Positions 19,243-27,287 of a stretch of DNA of 57,891 nucleotides are shown here, piece after piece. The notes under the pieces are model-generated. The model saw only the letters and a program-made list of their open reading frames with translations. It did no database searches and was not told where the DNA came from. A program made the translations under genes and the position numbers. Source of the DNA: Acidobacteriota bacterium (GTDB lineage: Bacteria; Actinomycetota; Acidimicrobiia; Acidimicrobiales; Acidimicrobilacustridaceae); NCBI GenBank assembly GCA_018969405.1, contig JAGWYK010000006.1, positions 1-57,891 on the forward strand, read 5' to 3'. Every line of letters starts with the position of its first letter. Positions within the stretch are counted from its first letter, which is position 1.

Positions 19243-20823
19243 GTGCCGCGTCGAACCCCACTCGCCGCTCTCGCCGGTGCAGTCAGCGCCGGCCTCGCGC
19301 TCGGTGTCGGCGAGCTGGTCTCCGCCCTCGGATCCCGCGGCCAGTCGCTGGTGGGTTCGGTGGCCGGCGAGGTGGTCGACCGCACCCCCGGATCGGTCAT
19401 CCACGCCGCCATCGAGGCGCTCGGCACGAGCGACAAGCCGGTGCTGCTCAGCATCATCGTGGTCGTGTGTGTCGGCCTCGGGGCCGTCGCCGGGATACTC
19501 GGCCTGCGCCACCGGTGGCTGATCACTGTGATGTTCCTCGGCGCCGCCCTGCTCGGCGTGCTCACCGGTCTGCGCGATCCGCTCACCAGTCGATGGGTGG
19601 TCGTGCTCGCCGCCCTGGGAGCGGCGGCCACCGGCATCGTCGTGCTGCATGTCCTCCTCTCCCGCCTCCCCGCCGATGCCACCGCCATCGATGCTCCGGC
19701 CGATGCCGAGGGAGTCGCAGCCACCCCGGTACCGATCCCGGGGCGCGGCACCGGCAGTCGGAGGGCCTTCTTCGCCCTCAGCGGAACCGTCGGACTCGGT
19801 GCGGTGGCCCTGGCCATCGGCGGCCGAGCACTGAGCGATCGTTCCCGAACTGTGGCCGGCGGGGGTGCACGCACCCCTCGCCCACCGCTTCCCGAGGTCG
19901 CACCGAGCGCGGTTGCGCCGACCGATCTCGCGGTCGAGGGACTCAGCCCCCTGATCACGCCGACCTCGCAGTTCTACCGGATCGACACCGCCTTCACCTT
20001 CCCCTCGGTCGACCTCGACCGGTGGCGACTGCGCATCGACGGTCTGGTCGACCGACCCCTCGAGTACTCCTATGCCGAGCTCCTGGCTCTGCCGCAGGTG
20101 GAGGTGCCGATCACCATCGCCTGTGTCTCCAACGAGGTCGGCGGATCGCTGGTCGGCACCGCGTTCTGGCAGGGCGTCCCGCTCGGCGCACTGCTCGAGA
20201 CCGCCGGGGTGCAGCCGGAGGGCACCCAGATCCTCGGCCGATCGCTGGATGGGTTCACCGCCGGCTTCCCCACCGCCGCCGCGCTCGACGGTCGCACGGC
20301 GCTGGTGGCGGTGGGCATGAACGGCGAACCGCTGCCCATCCGGCACGGCTTCCCCGCCCGCCTGATCGTGGAGGGCCTCTACGGGTATGTGTCGGCCACC
20401 AAGTGGCTGCGGTCCATCGAGCTGTGCGACTGGGAGCGCGTGAACGGCTACTGGGTACCGCTGGGCTGGTCGAAGGAGGGTCCGATCAAGCTCCAGTCCC
20501 GCATCGACGTGCCCCGGGCCGGCGACACGGTGCGCGCCGGCATGACCCCCATCGCCGGCGTGGCCTGGGCGCCGGGTGTCGGCGTCGCCGCAGTCGAGGT
20601 GCAGGTGGACGGCGGCGATTGGATCCCCGCCGAGCTGGGACCCGAGTTCACCGATGCCACCTGGCGCCAGTGGATGCTGCCCTGGGAGGCCACCGCCGGT
20701 CGCCACACTCTGCGGGTGCGAGCCATCTCACGCGATGGCGAGGTGCAGACCGCGGAGGTGGCGCCGGTGGAGCCGAACGGCGCCACCGGCCACCACACCC
20801 GTCAGGTCACGGTTCGGGCCTGA
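19243..20823 (+). CDS. membrane-anchored sulfite-oxidase-like molybdopterin oxidoreductase
   Basis: 526 residues. About four membrane helices lie at 5-25, 68-88, 92-110 and 117-140, followed by an SRRAFFALSG segment (172-181) resembling a twin-arginine motif before a fifth hydrophobic stretch. The molybdopterin domain follows (about 232-420), with the molybdenum-ligating Cys294 in IACVSNEVGG, then a MoCo-dimerisation Ig-like domain to the end. The catalytic part is probably extracytoplasmic. Substrate unknown; the family includes sulfite oxidases and protein-methionine-sulfoxide reductases. Cofactor genes moaC, moaA and moeA are about 10-13 kb away. Confidence 0.93.
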   Translation: MPRRTPLAALAGAVSAGLALGVGELVSALGSRGQSLVGSVAGEVVDRTPGSVIHAAIEALGTSDKPVLLSIIVVVCVGLGAVAGILGLRHRWLITVMFLGAALLGVLTGLRDPLTSRWVVVLAALGAAATGIVVLHVLLSRLPADATAIDAPADAEGVAATPVPIPGRGTGSRRAFFALSGTVGLGAVALAIGGRALSDRSRTVAGGGARTPRPPLPEVAPSAVAPTDLAVEGLSPLITPTSQFYRIDTAFTFPSVDLDRWRLRIDGLVDRPLEYSYAELLALPQVEVPITIACVSNEVGGSLVGTAFWQGVPLGALLETAGVQPEGTQILGRSLDGFTAGFPTAAALDGRTALVAVGMNGEPLPIRHGFPARLIVEGLYGYVSATKWLRSIELCDWERVNGYWVPLGWSKEGPIKLQSRIDVPRAGDTVRAGMTPIAGVAWAPGVGVAAVEVQVDGGDWIPAELGPEFTDATWRQWMLPWEATAGRHTLRVRAISRDGEVQTAEVAPVEPNGATGHHTRQVTVRA

Positions 20824-20849
20824 TCGGGCCCGCCCGGAGTGGCGACTGA

Positions 20850-21851
20850 TCAGCGAACCGAGGCGCGCTGCAGGCGATCGAGCACCGCCGCACCCACACC
20901 CACCGCAGGTGGCGGCACGCACAGCAGGTGCGTGATGCCGAGTCTGTCGGCCTGACGCAGCCGGTCGTAGAGCACCGACGCATAGCGTTCGGCGTCGCCC
21001 GCCGGTTCGAGCTCGATCACCCCGACCGGCAGCCCCTCCACCACCCCGGGAGCCAGCACCCCGATCACCACCCCGGGATCGTCCTCGGCGCTGAGGACCA
21101 TGGCCTCGGCCACCACCTGATCGGACGCGCAGATGATGACCTGGGCGCTCGGTGCGTAATGCGCGGCGAGCATGCCCGGGGCCCGGGCCTCACCCGGCGA
21201 CGCGGAGGCGGTCTCGATGCGGGGACCGAACCCGAGCACGGCGCGCAGCGCCTCCACCGACACCCCACCCTGGCGCAGCACCAGGACCTCATCGCCACTG
21301 CAGTCCACGATGGTCGACTCCACCCCGACGGTGCAGGCTCCGCCGTCGAGCACCACCTCGACATCGCCACCGAGATCGGCCACGACATGCGCGGCGGTCG
21401 TGGGACTCACCTTCCCGAACCGGTTCGCCGAGGGAGCGGCCACGGCGCCGCCGAAGGCCTCGAGCAGCGCCAGCGCGACGGGGTGTCCCGGCACCCGCAG
21501 ACCCACGGTGTCGCGGCCACCGGTGACCCAGTCGCCCACCGCCTCGCTCCGAGTGAGCAGCAGGGTGAGCGGACCCGGCCAGAACGCGTCGGCGAGGGCG
21601 CGGGCCTCCGGCGAGACCGACGATGCCCACCGGTCGAGTTCGGTGGCATCGGCGATGTGCACGATGAGCGGATGGTCGGTGGGTCGACCCTTCACCCGGA
21701 AGATGGCGGCGACCGCCTCGGGATCGGTGGCATCGGCGGCGAGGCCGTAGACCGTCTCGGTGGGCAGTGCCACCAGGCGACCGGACCGCAGCGCCTCGGC
21801 GGCGACGGCGATGCCCTCCGGGCCGGAGACCACCCGCGGGGAGTCGGTCAC
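20850..21851 (-). CDS. sua5: threonylcarbamoyl-AMP synthase (Sua5/TsaC2 type)
   Basis: 333 residues, matching long Sua5 proteins rather than the ~200-residue TsaC. The YrdC domain (about 10-200) makes threonylcarbamoyl-AMP from Thr, bicarbonate and ATP for the t6A37 tRNA modification. Signatures are PTETVYGL near 31, KGRPTDHPLIVH near 56 and the SAN(R) motif near 142. A C-terminal Sua5 domain begins after the PGMLAAHYAPS linker near 226. The GTG at 21851 overlaps the stop of the upstream LLM gene (GTGA, 21848-21851), indicating a two-gene operon. Confidence 0.95.
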   Translation of the reverse strand: MTDSPRVVSGPEGIAVAAEALRSGRLVALPTETVYGLAADATDPEAVAAIFRVKGRPTDHPLIVHIADATELDRWASSVSPEARALADAFWPGPLTLLLTRSEAVGDWVTGGRDTVGLRVPGHPVALALLEAFGGAVAAPSANRFGKVSPTTAAHVVADLGGDVEVVLDGGACTVGVESTIVDCSGDEVLVLRQGGVSVEALRAVLGFGPRIETASASPGEARAPGMLAAHYAPSAQVIICASDQVVAEAMVLSAEDDPGVVIGVLAPGVVEGLPVGVIELEPAGDAERYASVLYDRLRQADRLGITHLLCVPPPAVGVGAAVLDRLQRASVR

Positions 21852-22768
21852 GACACCTTCGCGATGACCTCGGCACCGAGCCAGGCCATGGTGTCGATCC
21901 ACTGGGCGCGGGTGATGGCCGGCAGGTTCACGGTGACGGTGCTGACCCCGATGGCGGCGAGCGCGCCCATGTCGTCGATGAAGGCCTGCGCCGAGGGCAG
22001 CTCACCGCGGAACATGTCGACACCGATGGGCGTGAAGATCACCTCGGGGACCTCCGCTCGACCGGCCTTCTCGCAGGCGGCGCGCAGATCGCCGATGCGG
22101 CGGTCGAGGTCCTCGATGCTCTCGATCGGCGGAGTGCGCAGCAGGCGACTGGCCCGGGCCGGACTGGGCATGGGGTTCCAGCCGTCGGCCAGTTCCACGG
22201 TGCGCCGGATGGCGCGATCGGAGTTGCCGCCGATCCAGATGGGCGGATGGGGCGACTGCACCGGCAGCGGTCGGGCAACCGTGTCGACGGCGCTGAAGTG
22301 CAACCCCTCCATGGTCACCGGTTCGCCCGACCACAGTGCCCGGATGGCGAGGATCGATTCGTCGGTGACGGCGTTGCGCCGGTCGAAGTCGGCCCCCACC
22401 GCGGCGAACTCGGCCCCGAGGTAGCCGGCGCCGGTGCCGATGATGGTGCGACCGTTCGACACGACATCGAGGGTGGCGAGCGCCTTGGCGGTGATGAAGG
22501 GGTTGCGGTACGCCATGATGACGAGGTTGGTGTGGAGCCGCAGTCTGCTGGTGGCGGTGGCGGCCACCGTCAGGGTCACGAAGGGGTCCAGGGCGTGGTG
22601 TCCACCCTTGGCCATGAAGGTCGTGTCGGGAGCCGGATGGTCGGTGACGAAGACCGCGTCGGCGCCGGCCGCCTCGGCCGCCGCGCTCATCTCGGCGATG
22701 GCCCTCGCCGAGCACCACTCGTCGACCTCGTCGACATGGTGGGTGGGCAAGCCGATGGAGAACCTCAT
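21848..22768 (-). CDS. LLM-class (probably F420-dependent) oxidoreductase
   Basis: 306 residues, luciferase-like monooxygenase barrel. It begins with the MRFSIGLPT first strand, has the TGAGYLGAEF loop near 121 and the PIWIGGNSD strand near 190 typical of actinobacterial F420-dependent members. The cofactor is inferred from phylum and family; the substrate is unknown. The ATG at 22768 is chosen over the longer open frame because the part upstream is antisense to the small gene at 22850 and an AGGGG lies five bases before this ATG. It is followed by sua5 with a four-base overlap. Confidence 0.88.
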   Translation of the reverse strand: MRFSIGLPTHHVDEVDEWCSARAIAEMSAAAEAAGADAVFVTDHPAPDTTFMAKGGHHALDPFVTLTVAATATSRLRLHTNLVIMAYRNPFITAKALATLDVVSNGRTIIGTGAGYLGAEFAAVGADFDRRNAVTDESILAIRALWSGEPVTMEGLHFSAVDTVARPLPVQSPHPPIWIGGNSDRAIRRTVELADGWNPMPSPARASRLLRTPPIESIEDLDRRIGDLRAACEKAGRAEVPEVIFTPIGVDMFRGELPSAQAFIDDMGALAAIGVSTVTVNLPAITRAQWIDTMAWLGAEVIAKVS

Positions 22769-22833
22769 GTCGACCCCTGACCGGTGCGGGCGGAAGCAGC
22801 GGGCCGAGTGCCCGAGCGGACGGAGCAGAACGG

Positions 22834-22839
22834 TAGCGT
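22834..22839 (+). promoter_or_regulatory. -10 box of small membrane-protein gene (leaderless)
   Basis: TAGCGT ends seven bases before a GTG at 22847 and ten before the ATG at 22850. Confidence 0.45.
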
Positions 22840-22846
22840 TCGCTCC

Positions 22847-23017
22847 GTGATGACAACAACGGACCCGTGGCCGGCGATCCTCATCGGGGTCGGCATCGCC
22901 GTGGCGGCGTGCCTGTGGACGTTGTTCCGCCGCGGTTCCATCGCCGATCGCGCCCGGGCCGATCAGCAACTGCTGGACGAACTCGCCTCCCCCGGCGACG
23001 AGCCACCCGTCGACTGA
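22847..23017 (+). CDS. small single-pass membrane protein
   Basis: 56 residues from the GTG at 22847 (55 from the ATG at 22850). A single hydrophobic helix (about 9-26, WPAILIGVGIAVAACLW) is followed by RRGS and an acidic tail rich in Asp/Glu, predicting a cytosolic C-terminus. It is monocistronic and converges on the TetR gene with two bases between stops. Function unknown; the start spacing to TAGCGT favours the GTG. Confidence 0.6.
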   Translation: MMTTTDPWPAILIGVGIAVAACLWTLFRRGSIADRARADQQLLDELASPGDEPPVD

Positions 23018-23019
23018 GC

Positions 23020-23649
23020 TCAGTCGGGCGCGGCGCGCCCGGTGACGGTGGCGAGGATCACCCGGGCCAGGCTCTGACGGAGCTCGGCCGAGGTGGCGCC
23101 CCACTGCTCGAGTCCTTCACGGTGCGCCGCCACATGGGCCAGCATCGACACCAGCACGCCGGCATCGGCGAACGGAGCCGCACCCGAGCGACGGTGCACC
23201 ACCGCCACGAAGGCCTCCGCCGGTGCCCCCAGCAGCCGGGTGCGAACCTCGCGGAACCGATCATCACCCTCGTCGGTGGCCAGATCGATGACGCGCAGCA
23301 CACTGCGATGGGCTTCCCACACGGCGATGAAGCCATCGGCCACGCGCAACGATGCCGCCCACCCCTGATCCTCGGTCCAGTCGCTGGCGGTGACCAGCGA
23401 GGCGAGCAGCGGGCCGACCGCCGAGGCCATCTCGTCGGCGATGGCGAGCACCGCCTCCTCGACATCGGCGAAGTATTGGTAGAAGGTCGCCGGTGAGGTG
23501 CCGGCCTCCCGGGCGATGTCGACCACCTTCATGTCGCGGTACGGCAGTGCCTCCAGCAGGGTGGAGGTGGCGTCGAGGAGTCGTCGCCGGGTCTGCTGAC
23601 CGCGACGTCCGGGAAGACGTTCGACGACGGCGTCGGAGGCCTCGCTCAC
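23020..23649 (-). CDS. TetR-family transcriptional regulator
   Basis: 209 residues. The N-terminal helix-turn-helix spans about 22-68 with the TetR signature MKVVDIAREAGTSPATFYQYF near 40-60. The ligand domain is unassigned, with Trp90, Trp97 and Trp111 likely lining a pocket. Its ATG overlaps the stop of the isochorismatase-like gene (ATGA, 23646-23649), so the two are co-translated. Possible targets include the palindrome at 19218 and the related site at 25038; neither link is proven. Confidence 0.93.
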   Translation of the reverse strand: MSEASDAVVERLPGRRGQQTRRRLLDATSTLLEALPYRDMKVVDIAREAGTSPATFYQYFADVEEAVLAIADEMASAVGPLLASLVTASDWTEDQGWAASLRVADGFIAVWEAHRSVLRVIDLATDEGDDRFREVRTRLLGAPAEAFVAVVHRRSGAAPFADAGVLVSMLAHVAAHREGLEQWGATSAELRQSLARVILATVTGRAAPD

Positions 23650-24263
23650 GCCCAGGCGCCGATGACGTCGTCGGTGGTGACCACCGTGGAGATGAAGGCG
23701 TAGCTGCCGTCGATGAGGCTCTGGGCGTAGTCCATGGGCACGCCGGCCACGGCGTCGCGGGGCAGCACCACCTGATAGCCGGCGTTGACCAGCCCGATGG
23801 TGAGACCCATCAGGGCCACGTTGAGCGACACCCCCACCACGACGACGGTGCGGACGCCGAGGTTGCGCAGGATGGGATCGAGATCGGTGCCGCCGATGGG
23901 ATCGAGACCGTGGTAGCGGCCGATCACCAGATCGTCCGGTGAATGGCCGAACTCGGCGATCGGTTCCGCACCATGACTACCCGGCTCCATGGGCGGCGAG
24001 AACCTGTTCATGGCGATGAAGAGCCGACCGTTGGTGTTGCCGGCACGGTTGTCGGGACGACGCCAGAACACTGCGTGCACCACCTGCACCCCGGCGGTGC
24101 GCGCCGCATGCACGAGGCGCGCCCCGTTGGGCACCATGTGCTCCTTCGCGATGGCGGCCAGGTCGGGCAGGGCGGAGTCCGGACCGAGCACGCCGTTCTG
24201 GCACTCGGAGGTGACCACGGCGGTGGTGGTGGGATCGAGCAGGGATCGAAGATCGAGAGCCAT
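23646..24263 (-). CDS. isochorismatase-like protein lacking the catalytic triad
   Basis: 205 residues with the full isochorismatase/cysteine-hydrolase fold. At the three catalytic positions (Asp, Lys, Cys in active members) this protein has Glu20 (in TSEC), Arg116 (in VIGRYHG) and Ala150 (in GVSLNVAL). Cys21 next to Glu20 is not the nucleophile position. It therefore should not use the usual thioester chemistry and may be a binding protein or use another mechanism. Similar Cys-less relatives occur in mycobacteria (from memory). GGGGAAGG lies about ten bases before the ATG. It is the first gene of an operon with TetR and diverges from the hydrolase at 24328. Confidence 0.85.
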   Translation of the reverse strand: MALDLRSLLDPTTTAVVTSECQNGVLGPDSALPDLAAIAKEHMVPNGARLVHAARTAGVQVVHAVFWRRPDNRAGNTNGRLFIAMNRFSPPMEPGSHGAEPIAEFGHSPDDLVIGRYHGLDPIGGTDLDPILRNLGVRTVVVVGVSLNVALMGLTIGLVNAGYQVVLPRDAVAGVPMDYAQSLIDGSYAFISTVVTTDDVIGAWA

Positions 24264-24315
24264 CGCAGCAGAGCCTTCCCCGCCACGACACCGGCCGCAA
24301 CCCCGATGGCGGTTC

Positions 24316-24321
24316 TAGGGT
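24316..24321 (+). promoter_or_regulatory. -10 box of alpha/beta hydrolase gene (leaderless)
   Basis: TAGGGT ends six bases before the ATG at 24328. Confidence 0.5.
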
Positions 24322-24327
24322 GGGTCC

Positions 24328-24999
24328 ATGGCCACCATCGTGCTCACCCATGGCGCCTTCCACCACGGTTCCTGCTTCGACCCGCTCGTCGCCGAACTGG
24401 CCGCGCTCGGCATCGATGCGGTGATGCCCGAGCTGCCCCTCACCGACCTCGACGCCGACGAGGCCGCCGTGCGCGCCGTGCTCGACACCTGCGACGGCCC
24501 GGTCACCCTGCTCGGTCATTCCTACGGTGGCGCGGTGATCACGGTGGCCGGCACCCATCCGGCCGTGGACCGACTCGTGTACCTCGCCGCCATCGTGCCC
24601 GACGCCGGCGAACCGGCCACGGGTGCGCTGGTCGAGGTGGGCGGGGACTTCATCGCCGCGATGCGCGTAGACGACACCGGCAGGCCCTTCATCGACCCCG
24701 CCCTCGCCGCCGGGCTGTTCTATCCCGATCTCGCACCCGATCTCGCCGAGCACCATGCCCGCGGTCTGCGCCCCGGCCACACCGGCGGTGCGGTCACGGT
24801 GCGCGAGGCCGCCTGGCGGCGGCGGCCGAGCACCTACATCGTGTGCGCCGATGATCCCATCATCCTGCCCGGCTCCCAGCGGGCCATCGCCGCCCGCACC
24901 GGGGCCGATGTGGTGGAGCTGGCCGGCGACCACTCCCCCATGCTCGCCCGCCCGGCGGAACTGGCGGCCCTGCTGGCGGCCGTAGTTACCGCGCGGTAG
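24328..24999 (+). CDS. alpha/beta hydrolase
   Basis: 223 residues, a compact alpha/beta hydrolase of the salicylate-esterase/EstA-like type. The oxyanion segment is HGAFHHGSCF near 8-17, the nucleophile elbow is GHSYGG near 66-71 (Ser68), the acid is in CADDP near 172, and the catalytic His is in GDHSPM near 200. Substrate unknown. It diverges from the TetR operon across 64 bases. Confidence 0.93.
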   Translation: MATIVLTHGAFHHGSCFDPLVAELAALGIDAVMPELPLTDLDADEAAVRAVLDTCDGPVTLLGHSYGGAVITVAGTHPAVDRLVYLAAIVPDAGEPATGALVEVGGDFIAAMRVDDTGRPFIDPALAAGLFYPDLAPDLAEHHARGLRPGHTGGAVTVREAAWRRRPSTYIVCADDPIILPGSQRAIAARTGADVVELAGDHSPMLARPAELAALLAAVVTAR

Positions 25000-25005
25000 C
25001 CGCGC
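24991..25005 (+). terminator. hairpin with the stop codon in its loop
   Basis: GCGCGG-TAG-CCGCGC forms a perfect six-base-pair stem whose three-base loop is the TAG stop of the hydrolase gene. It could act as a terminator or simply reflect GC bias; no T-run follows. Confidence 0.35.
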
Positions 25006-25037
25006 CGCGCTAGAACAGGGTCCCCGTTCGGGACGGA

Positions 25038-25055
25038 ACCGACCGATCGATCGTT
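25038..25055. promoter_or_regulatory. imperfect palindrome upstream of thiolase gene, TetR-like
   Basis: ACCGACCGATCGATCGTT contains the ten-base palindrome CGATCGATCG (25044-25053) and shares the half-site ACCGACCG with the perfect palindrome at 19218-19231. It lies 42 bases before the thiolase ATG. Operator function is inferred. Confidence 0.4.
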
Positions 25056-25096
25056 CAGGGCCGGACCGTCACCGCAATCCCACAGAGGAGACCGCA

Positions 25097-26323
25097 ATGC
25101 CCGAAGCCGTGATCGTCTCGACCGCCCGCACGCCCATCGGCCGGGCCAACAAGGGCTCGCTGACCAAGTGCCGCCCCGACGACCTCGCCGCCACCATCAT
25201 CCGTGCGGCGCTCGACAAGGTCCCGGCCCTCGACGGCAGCCTGGTCGAGGACATCATCCTCGGCACCGCCCAGCCCGCCGGCATGCAGGGCTACAACATC
25301 GCCCGCGTCGTCTCGGAGCTGGCCGGTATGGGCCATGTCCCCGGCGTCACCGTCAACCGCTACTGCTCGTCGTCACTGCAGTCCATCCGCATGGCCGCCC
25401 ACGCCATCAAGGCCGGCGAGGGCGACATCTTCGTGGCCGCCGGTGTCGAGACCGTGAGCCAGTTCATGTTCGGCATGTCCGACGGTTCCCCCAACACCCA
25501 CAATCCGCTCATGGCGGCCGCCGAGGCCCGCACCGCCGAGCGCTCCGCCGGTGGCGCCCCCACCTGGACCCCCTTCGAGGGCGGCATCGCCGACTACTAC
25601 CTCGGCATGGGTCAGACCGCCGAGAACGTGGCCCAGATCGAGAACGTGTCGCGTCAGGAGCAGGACGAGTTCGCCGCCCAGTCCCAGCAGCGGGCCGTGG
25701 CCGCCCAGGAGCGCGGCTTCTTCGAGAGGGAGATCACCCCGATCGACACCGTCGACGCCGAGGGGAACCCCGTCACGGTCACCAAGGACGACGGCCCCCG
25801 TGCCGGCACCACCGTCGAGAAGCTCGCCGAGCTCAAGCCGGCCTTCCGGCCCGACGGCACCGTCACCGCCGGCAACGCCTGCCCGCTCAACGACGGCGCC
25901 GCAGCCGTCATCGTCATGAGCGACACCAAGGCCCGTGAACTCGGCATCACCCCGATCGCCCGCGTGGTGTCCTCGGCCGTGAGCGCCCTCAACCCCGAGA
26001 TCATGGGCCTCGGCCCGGTCGACGCCTGCCGCATGGCGCTGGCCCGCGCCGGCATGACCATCGACGACATCGACCTCGTCGAGATCAACGAGGCCTTCGC
26101 CGCCCAGGCGGTGCCCTCGGCCAAGCAGCTCGGCATCAGCTGGGACAAGCTCAACGTGAACGGCGGCGCCATCGCCCTCGGTCACCCCTTCGGCATGACC
26201 GGCGCCCGCATCATGGCCACGCTGCTCAACGGCCTCGAGGACACCGGCGGCACCTTCGGTCTCGAGTCCATGTGCATCGGCGGCGGCCAGGGCATGGCCA
26301 TGGTGGTCGAGCGTCTCTCCTGA
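25097..26323 (+). CDS. acetyl-CoA C-acyltransferase (thiolase)
   Basis: 408 residues, a complete catalytic thiolase. The nucleophile is Cys90 in VNRYCSSSLQ, the catalytic His is in GGAIALGHPFG near 365, and the second Cys is in CIGGGQG near 394. It cleaves 3-ketoacyl-CoA or condenses acetyl-CoA; by the NEAFAAQ motif and length it resembles beta-oxidation FadA-type enzymes. GAGGAGA eight bases before the ATG is a strong Shine-Dalgarno, so unlike its neighbours this gene has a leadered mRNA. A strong hairpin follows the gene. Confidence 0.95.
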   Translation: MPEAVIVSTARTPIGRANKGSLTKCRPDDLAATIIRAALDKVPALDGSLVEDIILGTAQPAGMQGYNIARVVSELAGMGHVPGVTVNRYCSSSLQSIRMAAHAIKAGEGDIFVAAGVETVSQFMFGMSDGSPNTHNPLMAAAEARTAERSAGGAPTWTPFEGGIADYYLGMGQTAENVAQIENVSRQEQDEFAAQSQQRAVAAQERGFFEREITPIDTVDAEGNPVTVTKDDGPRAGTTVEKLAELKPAFRPDGTVTAGNACPLNDGAAAVIVMSDTKARELGITPIARVVSSAVSALNPEIMGLGPVDACRMALARAGMTIDDIDLVEINEAFAAQAVPSAKQLGISWDKLNVNGGAIALGHPFGMTGARIMATLLNGLEDTGGTFGLESMCIGGGQGMAMVVERLS

Positions 26324-26357
26324 TCCGACCGCTCGCGCTCGACACCACGAACGCACG

Positions 26358-26381
26358 AGGGCCCCGCTGCGGCGGGGCTCT
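26358..26381 (+). terminator. intrinsic-type hairpin after thiolase gene
   Basis: Ten-base-pair stem AGGGCCCCGC/GCGGGGCTCT with one G-T pair and a TGCG loop (26368-26371). There is no T-run, as is usual for hairpin terminators in high-GC Actinobacteria. Confidence 0.65.
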
Positions 26382-26405
26382 CACGCGTCCGGGACGCAGC
26401 TCCCG

Positions 26406-26411
26406 TAGCAT
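26406..26411 (+). promoter_or_regulatory. -10 box of FkbM-like gene (leaderless)
   Basis: TAGCAT ends six bases before the ATG at 26418. Confidence 0.5.
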
Positions 26412-26417
26412 CGGACC

Positions 26418-27251
26418 ATGGCAGCAGCAGACCGTCGGTCCCTCCGGTCACGGGTCGGACCCGCCCTCCGCGCCGCCATCGGCTCGCGCACCCGCTGGAT
26501 GCTCACCGAGCAGAGCGACCCGGCGGCGATCGAGGATCTCCTCGAACGGCTGCATCCCCGCGTCGCCCCCACCGGACTGCGCCGACTCGGTCCCGACGGC
26601 GACGGTGGCTATCTGGTGCCCGACGACCTCGACGGCATCGCCGCCTGCTTCTCACCCGGGGTGGGGACGCTGGCCGGATTCGAGATGGACTGCGCCGAAC
26701 TCGGCCTGCGCACCCATCTGGCCGACGCCTCGGTCGATGCCGCCCCACATCCCGATCCCCGACTCGACTTCCGACGCGTCTTCATCCGGGCCGTCGCCGG
26801 ACCCGAGGCCATCACCCTCGAGCAGTGGGTGACCGAGCTCGAGCCGGATCCCGCCGACGAGCTGCTGCTCCAGATCGACATCGAAGGGGATGAGTGGTCG
26901 GTGCTGCTGGGAACGCCCCGTCCGGTGCTGGAACGGTTCCGCATCATCGTGGCCGAGTTCCACCGGATGCAGGGACTGCTGGAACGGACTGCGTGCTCGA
27001 TGCAGGCTCCCGTGTTCGAGAAGCTGCTCGAGACCCATGTGTGCGTGCACATCCATCCGAACAACTGCTGCGGCACCGCGACCAACGGCCGGGTCGTGAT
27101 CCCGCGCACCGCCGAGTTCACCTTCCTGCGCCGTGATCGCATCGACCTGGCGCAGGCCGGTCACGCACAGCTGTTCCCGCACCCGCTCGACGCCGACTGC
27201 ACCGGGCGGGCACCGTTGGCGCTGCAGGCTTCGATGTACCGGGCCCGCTGA
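26418..27251 (+). CDS. FkbM-like methyltransferase domain protein
   Basis: 277 residues. The RLGPDGDGGYLVPDDL stretch near 55-70 and the CFSPGVGT strand-loop (motif I position, 77-84) are features of FkbM-family methyltransferases, as is LQIDIEGDEWSVL near 154-166. Substrate unknown; relatives modify glycans or secondary metabolites. The N-terminal 40 residues are basic. Several cysteines cluster near NNCCGT. It converges on ilvD with a hairpin between. Confidence 0.75.
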   Translation: MAAADRRSLRSRVGPALRAAIGSRTRWMLTEQSDPAAIEDLLERLHPRVAPTGLRRLGPDGDGGYLVPDDLDGIAACFSPGVGTLAGFEMDCAELGLRTHLADASVDAAPHPDPRLDFRRVFIRAVAGPEAITLEQWVTELEPDPADELLLQIDIEGDEWSVLLGTPRPVLERFRIIVAEFHRMQGLLERTACSMQAPVFEKLLETHVCVHIHPNNCCGTATNGRVVIPRTAEFTFLRRDRIDLAQAGHAQLFPHPLDADCTGRAPLALQASMYRAR

Positions 27252-27254
27252 GCG

Positions 27255-27286
27255 CCACCCGACGGTGGACCGTCGGCGACCGGTGG
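27255..27286. terminator. nested hairpins between FkbM-like gene and ilvD
   Basis: CGACGGT (27260-27266) and ACCGTCG (27269-27275) are perfect inverted arms, flanked by CCACC and GGTGG. The location between convergent stops suits a bidirectional terminator. Confidence 0.45.
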
Positions 27287-27287
27287 A

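Noticed and set aside
19177-20706. N-terminal extension of the desaturase frame
   Set aside because: Antisense to the molybdoenzyme gene; the desaturase is full length from 19176.
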